DNA of 64,000 nt, taken from assembly GCA_963969395.1 (NCBI GenBank), contig OZ017796.1:3970501-4034500 (forward strand). Reading direction: 5' to 3'. The notes below the pieces were generated by a model. That model ran no database searches. It saw only the letters and a program-made list of their open reading frames with translations, and had not been told where the DNA came from. The DNA comes from Pseudoscleropodium purum. Lineage: Eukaryota; Streptophyta; Bryopsida; Hypnales; Brachytheciaceae. A program made the position numbers and the translations under genes. Positions 34,805 to 44,569 of this stretch are shown here, in pieces; the first letter of the stretch is position 1, and each line of letters opens with the position of its first letter.

Positions 34805-37195
34805 CTGAGCCAGGAGGACCTTGAATGAGCTCCACACTGAAACCTTGCTCCCTACTCAATTGCCTGGCGATGAAACTTTGAACAGCTTCAGCTTGTGAGA
34901 GATTGAGTCGACGGACCTTGTTGCAATACACTTGCAGTTTGGACTGCTCAACTGCATCCAGTGCAGGAGTCTTCGCCGACTCATTGAACTGCCATTCAAA
35001 ACGTGGCAGGCTTCAAAAACAACAACAAAAGTTCTTCAAACTCATCATCCGCCAGATGTCAGCAATATATGGCTTTACGATGTAGCTTACAGGTTTGCAA
35101 GCAGTGGCTATCAATATGGGGTGAAATAGATGATACTTGTTAGCAAACAGTGCAAGCACGACCTGGCTAAACGTCTATCGCCATTGATCTTTGAATGGAA
35201 ATATTTGTCTAATGTCACTTACAACACCCTGCATCCCCCCACTTAAGGATTCCATAAAAAATTCATACGTAGTGATAAAATTTGATCCCAGCAGGTTTGG
35301 CTCCTGTACCCAAAGTGATATCTCCACAACTCGACGCTGATCTCCCCAAAACAAGACTCCTACATGTGCTTAAAGTGACGCAAAATAATTACCTTATCCG
35401 TCTCACGAACATGGGGATAAACGGTGCCTTAGCCCTTTCAGTACGACAAAATCTTCTCAATGGATCAAACATGAAGTTACCTGAGGAGGTTCCTGATAAG
35501 TGGCGACATATTCTGCCAGGGGTGTGTTTGCAGGCTGACGAAGGGAATCCCATATCCGTTGACAAGTAACGATGCTTTCCAGTCTCACAGCATACTAGAT
35601 CTGGTCTTCTCGCACCATCTCCTTATACACTGGTCCGTGAGTGGTGGCGTACATTATAACCTCAAACGATGACCCGGATATCTGTCCTCCCTGCACAACT
35701 CCTAAAGTGCAACATGCACCAATCTGGGTCAATAACTCTCCTGGGCTCTGCGGTAAGAAGGTGGCAAGAAGCACAATGTCGGAAGCGGCTGGATGATACG
35801 TTTTCGTCTGTTTGGACCCCCTAAATGTGTCCTGCTCAATTTCGCAGTTGATTCTCCATAAACCGTTTTTAAATTTGTTGATTTGTCGTACATCGGTGTC
35901 AACCATGATCCCTGTACATGCCATGTCCGAAATCTTCAACAAATTCTGTTGAATCTGCGCATGGGTCTCTTCCAACAGCCATTGGCTGAGAAGCTCCATG
36001 TAGGACTCCACCTTGCTGTGTCGAAGTGGGATTGGCAACATCTGAAAAAAACACGCATTAGATTATACAACATTTTACGAATTTTAGCCAAATGGCTAGA
36101 ATAGAAATTTCTTGGCTAATTTCATTAAAGGTGCTTCTGGGAGCAATTAGCCGTAAGTGTACGATTTGCCAAAAAAATGTGAAAGTGAACCAAAAGATGT
36201 AACAAATATAATAAGTTGCTGCAAATTCATTAAAAAATCCACAAGATCCTACCAAAACGTAAAGGCTGAAGTAATTTCGCTAACTTCGAAGGAACAAATC
36301 ATCACGACTGCTATGGTCGCGGAGAAGAAAAACACTGCGGAATGAAATCATCCTGATAGGACGTACCAGCGAATGCCAGCGATTTCCAGAATTGTGCCAG
36401 AGAAGACAAATTTTGGCAAGAATCTTTGCGAAGTGGCTAGAATATTCAACCAAATATGGCCATCATAAGTCGAAATCTTGCGAATTTTGAAAACATCACA
36501 GTATCAATGCCTGAGAATAAGGAGCGCGGAGAAATAGAAGAACAATCAAGAACGAAATCGACAGGGAATGCCACAGTAATTCTGCTCACTTTGAAAGAAC
36601 ATCACAACATGAGATTATGGACCACGGAGATGAAGACGAACAATGAGGAACAAAATTAATTGAGAATTCCAGAGGTATCGATTTTCCACGCCTTTACCTC
36701 GTCTGGAGACCGAGCCGCTAACAAATCCCGGACACTCCATATCAAAACGTGGCCCAGAAGCTCCTGCTTGCACAGAAACTCATGCCCCTGAAACTGCTTC
36801 TCCGACTCCCTGTCCACGATTTCGGGCTCTTTACTCGCAATCCCCTCTCTCTATACTTTCAAAATCTTCGCCATCTGCCAGTTCGTCGGCCGATCCACCA
36901 CTTGCACAGGAATCTCCCCACCGTACTGTCGCGACACCCAGAGTCTCTTATCGTCCAAAGTGTACCAGCTGCCATTGTACTCAATCACACGAATTCGAGG
37001 TATGTCCTGAACCCGGAGTTCCCCGAAATTCAATTCTCGATACAAACTCTGCACCGATTCATCGCTGCGCGATCGTGACATAACGCCATCATCCCCGATG
37101 GCATTGGATCTAGGCGCCCCTCGCTGGAAGAAAAACGAAATTCTCTCCTCGGTGTAATTGATGCACTTCGCTTCCATCCACTGAACCTCACACAT
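34805..37195 (-). pseudogene. SEN1-like superfamily 1 helicase, truncated after the P-loop
   Basis: Three exons are supported: 37195-36698, 36041-35481 and 34988-34805. The first starts MCEVQWMEAKCINYTEERIS and contains DIPRIRV, WYTLD and RLW words, then LLGHVLIWSVRDLLAARSPDE. The second begins LPIPLRHSKVESYMELLSQW followed by LLEETHAQIQQ, typical of plant SEN1-like proteins, and contains RIWDSL. The third has LNLSQAEAVQSFIA (Q motif) and LIQGPPGSG, a Walker A loop whose Lys-Thr should follow in the next exon. That exon and all later helicase motifs are not found downstream. In-frame TAG codons occur at 36851-36853 and 35595-35597, with clear homology continuing in the same frame after each. 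Exon phases otherwise agree. SEN1-type helicases resolve RNA:DNA hybrids; this copy cannot encode one. I infer a truncated pseudogene. Confidence 0.8.
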
Positions 37196-38034
37196 GACCA
37201 CTGCGAAGCCAAACCTCAAAATGCAAAGCCACAGGAGAGAATTGGCAAGCTATGGAGGCCAGCGACAAGACACTGTATGGCAAAATGAGGCGAGACGGGG
37301 GAAATGAAGTCGGTGACGAAGGCGAGAAACCAGCAAAACAATGCTGCACCACGGATTGCACTCACAACAATCTACAACATCGAAGTAATACAGGGAAGAA
37401 GAGAGCAGCTTGAAGCCTGTGAGGCGAGCCAGGGAGAAGAAGTCCAGCAGCGCACCGCGAAAGAATTTGGATGAATGAAGTTATATGGATGTATAAGAGA
37501 CAAATGGCGGCGCTTTCATTGCAGCGCGGGGTGGATGTGACTGGACATCACTGGTGGGACCCTATGGTGTTACTAGTACGTCATTAGAGGGATGAATTAG
37601 TGAGTAACTTAATGATGGAACATAACCCGGCCGGGGTCACCCCCTTAAATGTCCCCAGTCCTCACTCATGCTTCCGATTTGAAGTTTTGGGAAGATATAC
37701 ATGATTGTAAATAGCAATTTAGAGAAATAGTTTGGTATTGACTTGTAAATAATAGTTGTAGTTTTTAGATTTTGAACAACATATGTGTCGTTAGATTTAT
37801 TATTGGTGTCACCAATGTAGTCTTGAATAACATTTTTAAATGTAAAGATATATTTAAAGAAATAGTTTGGTATTGACTACTATAGAAGATGTCCCCTTTC
37901 TTACAAAATTTCGACGATGAATAGTTGCATTTCTATCTTACCTAGAGAGATTCATTGTCATTCATTGGCCAAAAAACAACTACAACGTTGTGTATGGGTT
38001 AGGAATAAAACCTAATTGTCAAATGACAAGACAA
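37196..38034. other. Upstream region of the helicase pseudogene
   Basis: No further gene is recognised. The first 350 bases are relatively GC-rich, as expected for a former promoter or leader. The rest is AT-rich. Confidence 0.4.
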
Positions 38035-38683
38035 TTAACCCCTAAAGTTCCACGACTCTATTTTCCCTAAAACTACTCAAAAACAACCCATTTTCATTAC
38101 AAGTACCAAATTTTTGAAAAAAAACTTTTTTTGACACATATAACCATAGGATCTTGTAGAACACTAATTTGAAAAGATGTAGAAAAAATTTCAAAACTTT
38201 CCAACATGTAGATTGCAAAATTTTAGCATTTGAATTGACAAAAATCCTTTTTTGAACCCTGGGAAAAACCAGACAATTGCACTTTATAAGCTCTCTTTTC
38301 TATGAAAAATTGTTCAAAATAGTGGTGCTTCTTTGGATTTGTTTTTCTAAACAAGTTTTTTACATGCTTGAAAATTTTCAAGTCATTTGGAATTATACAA
38401 TATATAGGAAAAAAATAATAAATAGAAAGAAACATAGAATGATTCAAAATATTAAATTGTTAAGAATTTAATTATGGAATTGAAAAATGTCAATTCCAAT
38501 GGTTGTAATGTTCTTATAAACAATATACATCCGAAAATTTTATTTTTTTCAAAAAATATTGAAAATTAAGTGAAATGAACAATTTCAAAGTTTATTTTAG
38601 AGTACAAAATCCATAACTACTTGCAAAGTAAAATTCCTCATAATTTTTGACTCATTGATTGAAATGGAATGATTCAAAGTTTT

Positions 38684-38733
<50 letters not shown>

Positions 38734-39001
38734 TAGAAAATCAATTTCAAATTTTTATTTTTGAAAAAAGTGAATTTTTCAGATCTGCCCGGAGTGCCCA
38801 AGTTGAGAAACAAACAACATATTGGGCCATAACTTTTGACTCCTATTTCCAAATGTCATGAAATTTGTTGCATATGAAAGATATTCCTCGTCCACACCTT
38901 CAAATAAAATTTCAGCCTAAAATATAGAAATTTTTGGTCACAATGACCTCCCTAAATATTCTATACAGCCAAAAAACGCAAACCAATCCTTTAGGGGTTA
39001 A
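38035..39001 (+). mobile_element. TTAA-flanked repeat family A, copy 7 (well-preserved ends)
   Basis: It runs from TTAACCCCTAAAGTTCC to AATCCTTTAGGGGTTAA, with at least 13 perfectly inverted bases and TTAA at both borders (38035-38038 and 38998-39001). It is 967 bp, longer than other copies because of an (AT) run at about 38687-38730. The interior is collinear with copies 2 and 3. No transposase is encoded. Confidence 0.9.
38687..38730. repeat. (AT)n microsatellite inside a family A element
   Basis: About 22 AT dinucleotides in a row. The corresponding place in other copies holds a much shorter 'atatatat' (for example near 7284), so the tract expanded after this insertion. Confidence 0.9.
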
Positions 39002-39082
39002 CACTTTTGTTTTATAGATCATTTTATCAAAAGATTCATTTCAATTTATTTTATGGTCTAAAAACACAATGAAATTGTAAGG

Positions 39083-40015
39083 TTAATCCCTAAAGGACCA
39101 CCATGTGTTTTGGGGTTTTAATGAAATTTTGGACAAGCTATTGTTAATGAGGATTTGTATATTTCAAGTTAAAATTTTAATAGAAGTGTGGACAAGGAAT
39201 ATCTTTTAGATGCACTAAATTTCATGACATTTAGAAATAGGAGTACAAAATTATAGCTTAATATGTTACTTTTTTATAAATGGGTAGTCTAGGCAAATTT
39301 TTTTAAATCATTTTTTGAAAAAATAAAAATTTGAAATTGGTTTTGTAGAGTTATATAAACCTGAAAAACATTAGAGCATTCCATTTTAATCTATGAGTCA
39401 AAAGTTATGAGGATTTTTTGTTTGTGGGTAGTTTTAGATTCTCTACTCTAAAATAAACTTTGAAATCTTTTATCTTATTCAATTTTTAATATTCTCGGAA
39501 AAAAATAAAATCATAAGATATAGATTGTTTATTACAACATTGAAACCATTGGGATTGGCATTTTTCAATTCCATGATTCAATTCCTAACAATTTTGTATT
39601 TTGAATCATTCTTTACTATTATATCTTTACTATTTTTTCCCTATATGTTATATAATTCCAAATGATCTAAAATTTTTCAAGCATGTGGTCAACTTGTCTA
39701 GAAAAAAGAATTTAAAGAATCACCGCCATTTTTTACCTTTTTTCGTAAAAAAGTGAGCTTCTGCAATGTAGCTACTTTGCTTTTCATAGTGTAGAAAATA
39801 TGATTTTAGTGAATTTGAATGCTTATATCTTGCAATCCATGCAATGGAAATGTTTGAAATTATTTAACATATGTTTCCAAGGTAGCATAGGCTACAAGAT
39901 CCTACGGTTACATATGTAAAAAGAAAAAAAATTTCAAAAATTTGGTACTTGTACTAAAAATGGCAGTTTTTTAGATATGTTAGTGAAAACATAGTCATGA
40001 AACTTTAAAGCTTAA
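39083..40015 (-). mobile_element. TTAA-flanked repeat family A, copy 6
   Basis: Opposite orientation to copy 7 and only 81 bases away. It begins TTAATCCCTAAAGGACC and ends GAAACTTTAAAGCTTAA (933 bp). The pair could pair as a long inverted repeat in a transcript crossing both. Confidence 0.85.
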
Positions 40016-40984
40016 CTCAATTAATTGATAGTAAATACTTGTGAGATAGTTTTTAGTGACAATTTAAAGTTTTGATCTTTGAACATACAACTAGGGCAAT
40101 GAAAAGACTAATCCGACATTCAAAGAGTACGAAAATAATCTTGGTAGTATTCCAACAATAAATTCATAATCAGTGGTATGGAATTTTTGTAGTGATATTG
40201 TCATTTAAATTTAACTATAACCCCCTCATAATATATTAGAGATATTTGTTAAGTCACGGTAAATTCTAAAAAGGGTGAAGTTCCTATTGCAATCATTAAT
40301 TATTCCATCACTATCATTCAAGATACTAATTCAACCTAACATAGCCTAAATTCCATTATTTAAAAATATTGATTGTGGATTCATACAAAACTTATATGGA
40401 ACATTCAATCCCTAGGTGGTTATGATGAATTTTTTGCTTGTCATGGGCTAGTTTACCTTATTGTGAAGAAGTTTGTTGAAAAGAATGAAGATTTTTTATT
40501 TACACAAATGTTTTTTTTTAATATAAATAGATATTTTCTTATATTTTTCTGGAAGAGAATCTATAAGCATACATGAAAATTATGTAAAAATATTCTTTTG
40601 GGTATACCTATCTTAGGTACAAAATCATCAAATTATGCATTATTTTGTATAAACAATAAAAAAATTTGAAATTTTTTTGTCATTTAAATATTTGCATTTG
40701 ATAATGAAAATCAACCTTTTACCCATGTAGAATAGGATTTTAGATATAGACTAGGGCTTTATAATATAGACTAAGACTTAAAGATTCCAAATTTTGTTTG
40801 ATGTCAATCATATTAGATAAATTTCCCTTAGTAAATAATACTCTTAATAAGGCTATAAAAATGAAAGATTTATGGAAGAGATCTTGACATTCAAACACAT
40901 GTTTATAAATTTTATTCACATCTATTGGTAGTTTAATCAAAATTCATTGATTGGTCATTAGAAGTGAAAGTAAACTATAACTTA
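40016..40984. other. AT-rich intergenic DNA
   Basis: No gene or element border was recognised. Confidence 0.5.
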
Positions 40985-41560
40985 ACCATTAAAGGTTTGT
41001 AGTGAACTGCTTATGGCTCTTTAAATACTAACTATGTATTAAAATGAGACAAGACATACACCATTAGATTAACAATTCAACAAGTAACATCTTTTATTTA
41101 AATGTCATTTGACATGTAAATCTTATCATGTTTTAATATGATACCATCTATATAGAATATGTGACTATTTTGTGATTTCTAAGACATGTAGGTGAGGTAA
41201 TAATGATCCAAATAGGAAGTGCCATGGGTCATTGGATCCTACTCAATATTATAACAAACATTTTTCACTATTGTATACACTACAAGAGAAAGGGGTGTTT
41301 TAAGTGAGTGTTTAAGTATAGTCCTAAACATAAGATTTTAAGTAATGACCTTTAAGGAGATTTTTAGCAAAATTTTACTAAAAACACATGTATTTCTAGC
41401 AAATTTTTGCTGAAAATCTCCTTAAGGTTCATTACTTAAAATCTTATGTCTTGGACTATACTTAAATACTCACTTAAAACACCCCTTTCTCTTGTAGTGA
41501 TATACACTAAATTAACGTACTTTCTATGTCAAATACACAATAAACACCATTTTGTTTCCA
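40985..41560. repeat. Dispersed repeat family F, copy 2, interrupted by a CACTA MITE
   Basis: Text from 40985 to 41277 matches 1806-2240 in order. The CACTA MITE (41278-41499) is inserted near its right end. Confidence 0.5.
41278..41499. mobile_element. CACTA (En/Spm)-type MITE, 222 bp
   Basis: The termini CACTACAAGAGAAAGGGGTG and CACCCCTTTCTCTTGTAGTG are perfect inverted repeats, and near-complete pairing continues across both arms, leaving a small centre near 41385. ATA flanks the element on both sides (41275-41277 and 41500-41502), the 3-bp duplication known for CACTA elements. CACTACAAGA is the usual plant CACTA terminus. There is no coding capacity. The perfect arms suggest a young insertion. 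Confidence 0.92.
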
Positions 41561-41588
41561 AAATTTGACTTCTCCAAAGCTATAAGAA

Positions 41589-42420
41589 TTAATCTCTAAA
41601 TGTCCAATCAACCATAAATGTCCAATCAACCATATGTGGTTGATCTAAAAATTTTAGACTCATTTTGACTTAGGCAATTAAATTTGTTTGACCATCTAAA
41701 AAAATTTCAAGCATTTTTTAGGAATAACTATTGAAAACTTTCATTTTTCACTAATAAGGGTACATATTTGATTGTTGAGAGGTCTCCAAAGCTACATGTG
41801 TCCATTCGTGAAAGAGTAAAGCTTGCTAATTTTACTCCATTTCCCAACTTTGAGCAATTTCATTTGATTTGAGATCTAAAAAGTTAACTTGAATTTATCT
41901 ATTTGCTTTGAAAATGGTCCCAATAGAAAGTGTATAGTGTTTTTATGATTTTTAGCATTGAAAATTTAAACATTCAAGTGTTGATTTGGAGTTATTTGTG
42001 GTCTATACTTATAAAAGAAATTGCATCTCAACGATTGCAAGATGGATTGTGTAATGAGTTTAAAATCCTTTCACGTGAAATTAAGTTTTTCAAAAGTGCA
42101 CTTTAGTATGCTAGTACAATTTGTAGTTGTTCATGTCACCTCCAATTCATAAAAACTTTTATGTGCAAATTTATGAGACATTGTGGGGTAGGACAATATA
42201 CTGAAAATAAAAAAACATACATTTTCTTGTTATAATCTCACAACTCTTATGGAATTTTGCACTCAAAATTGGTGTATAAACTAATAAGCAAGCTCTTTAA
42301 ACATCCATACAGTTAGATTTAGAAAAAAAACAATTTGTTTCATTTAAAATAACTACAAGCCCATGTTTTCTTTTTCCATAGTCAAAACACACTTGAAAAG
42401 GCTTGGCATTTAGGGGTTAA
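41589..42420. mobile_element. TTAA-flanked repeat family C
   Basis: The left end is TTAATCTCTAAATGTCCAATC and the right end is GGCTTGGCATTTAGGGGTTAA (832 bp), TTAA at both borders. The interior does not match families A, B or D. Confidence 0.75.
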
Positions 42421-42849
42421 GGTAATGTTACTTTGGATGTTTAATTTGGAATTATTGCATGAAATTTTTAGGATGGATGCTAATCACAATATATGTGTGA
42501 ATTGTCATTCCAATAAATATTGCAAAAGTTATTTATATGTGTTTTTTTAATTTCAATGTCAAATTAGGCAACTAAAATATATATACTCTTAAGAAAGACT
42601 AATTGATTGGATTGGATAGATTGATACCTATTCAAAACATTTGAACCATTCAATTCTAAATAATGACTTGAAAGTTATGAGGAGTTTTTATTTCTCAAGC
42701 AATGAAGGTAGAAAAAACACATAAAGTCGTTTTTTGAATTCAATAAAATTTTAGAAATCTTCAATTAAAAACAAAAATAAAGTACACCTATTTTATACTA
42801 GAACATTATCACAATTGGGATTATTTTTAATGATTTCTAATTTTTTGTA

Positions 42850-43200
42850 AAAGTTGTCTGTGGTTTAGTTTTTCTTTTCGTACAATACGGATTTTCATAG
42901 TTGAGGTTGTAAGAACACCTCCTATTGATACTAGACCATGGTTGTCACATTGGACAGATTACTATTCATTTCACGTGCTATAGGACAAGTTACTATTCAT
43001 CAAATGTACGCCTTATGTACATATGATGAATAGTAACTTGTCCTATAGCACGTGAAATGAATAGTAATCTGTCCAATGTGACAACCATGTACTAGACTAC
43101 CCTTAAGTGGACATCCTTGAAGCTACTACAAGATTCTTCAATGCTCCACATTGGTTGCTTCATATAAGGCATGAGGCTATAATTGTGACCCTTTCTTTGC
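42850..43200. repeat. Dispersed repeat family H, copy with hAT-type MITE inserted
   Basis: The words 'tttttcttttcgtacaatac', 'gattttcatagttgaggt' and 'ctattgatactagac' reappear in the 82-bp tandem array at 43641-43968 and around the family A insertion at 6630. After the MITE it continues 'tacccttaagtggacatcc' and 'cattggttgcttcat', also found near 44010. Function unknown. Confidence 0.6.
42937..43089. mobile_element. hAT-type hairpin MITE, 153 bp, with 8-bp target duplication
   Basis: The two arms (CATGGTTGTCACATTGGACA and its complement) are nearly perfect inverted repeats of about 65 bases each with a small loop near 43010. TACTAGAC occurs immediately before (42929-42936) and after (43090-43097). 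An 8-bp duplication is the known hAT signature. Related uninterrupted text ('gacactagactacccttgag', for example at 43707) gives the empty site. The element is not coding. Confidence 0.88.
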
Positions 43201-43640
43201 AACCGCCCCATAGCTAGTTATAAAATAGGTGGGAGGTTTAAACGGACCATTGTTGCTATTGAATGAATCAAGAAAAATTTATTTATTTTATTCCAAGAGC
43301 CAATCGTTTCCTCAAATCGCGTTAGAAGTTGCAAGTGGACAGATTTTGGTAGACCCATATTCAGAAATAGGTATCTACAACAGAAATCTTTGAAAATTCA
43401 TAACTAAATAAAAAATGCTTCCAAAAATATGAAACCACTTGTGTTATGTTTGGCATCCATTTTTCTTTCTCTGAAAAATGAGCTAAATATATTTATGTTC
43501 ATGCAAACCTATGAAAAAGGCAGATCAGCCTTTAAAGGGTCGCTTTTTGAGCCTCCTACATTAACTCCAAACTTCCATTGGTTCCTTTTCAAAATACAAT
43601 ACTTAAGCTTTCCTGGTTAGTACTTAAGTTATTAGTGGCT
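43201..43640. other. Intergenic DNA between family H copies
   Basis: No gene is recognised. The end of this stretch ('cttccattggttcctt', 'cttaagctttcctg') is repeated near 44040-44080. Confidence 0.4.
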
Positions 43641-43968
43641 GAGTTTTTTCTTTTGTACAGTACAGATTTTCATAGTTGAGGTTATATATCAGAACACCTT
43701 CTATTGACACTAGACTACCCTTGAGTTTTTTCTTTTGTACAATACAGATTTTCATAGTTGAGGTCATATATGAGAACACCTTCTATTGACACTAGACTAC
43801 CCTTGAGTTTTTTCTTTTGTACAGTGCAGATTTTCATAGTTGAGGTCATATATGAGAACACCTTCTATTGACACTAGACTACCCTTGAGTTTTTTCTTTT
43901 GTACAGTACAGATTTTCATAGTTGAGGTCATATATCAGAACACCTTCTGTTGACACTAGACTACCCTT
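43641..43968. repeat. 82-bp tandem array, four copies
   Basis: Units begin GAGTTTTTTCTTTTGTACA at 43641, 43723, 43805 and 43887 and end ACTAGACTACCCTT. They differ by only a few substitutions. The unit is part of the family H repeat, so the array arose by local amplification of one H segment. It lies about 550-900 bases upstream of the P450 coding sequence. Confidence 0.92.
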
Positions 43969-44192
43969 AAGTAGACAGCCATCAGTTGCACTACAAGATT
44001 TTTCAATGCTCCTCATTGGTTGCTTCATGTATTAACTCCAGACTTCCATTGGTTCCTTACAAAATACAGTACGTAAGCTTTCCTGTACATGCGGTACTTA
44101 ATTGTTCAGAAGACATCTTCCACACGGTTCTGGCAATATCACGGAGATCCAGTTGCACCACGAAATTTCAAGGAACAGGATTGACTCCCATC

Positions 44193-44263
44193 AACAATGT
44201 CCACTTGTAACTCCCAGCAACGATGTCCACTTGTAACTCCCAGCAATGTCCACTTGTAATGCA
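44193..44263. repeat. Short tandem repeat of about 24-27 bp upstream of the P450
   Basis: ATGTCCACTTGTAACTCCCAGCA-like text occurs three times in a row. A (TC)-rich tract follows at about 44440-44465. Confidence 0.8.
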
Positions 44264-44569
44264 AGAGATTCCGAGGTAAATGCTGATCAGAAATCTCAAG
44301 ACGAGCGGTGTTTTGGGGTTATAGAAAGTGGCTGCGGTCGTTCTTTGCCAAAGGAATACGTACGCTTTGAGCAAGGCCTTGCTTCTTCGAAATCATGACT
44401 ATTTCTGTTACTGGATTTCCTGACCTCTGTGTACACTTTTCTCTCTCTCTCCCTCTCCCTCTCACCTGTTACTAGTGCTGCATTCTGTTTGTCTGGTTCA
44501 TAGAAAAGGAAATTTTTCTTGTTTTGTCTTTGGAGTTTTCTAATAACAGACGACCGTCTTAACTTGCAG

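Noticed and set aside
38687..38730. Long (AT)n tract as a possible centromeric or matrix-attachment signal
   Set aside because: It lies inside a transposon copy and corresponds to a short AT run in other copies, so simple slippage explains it.
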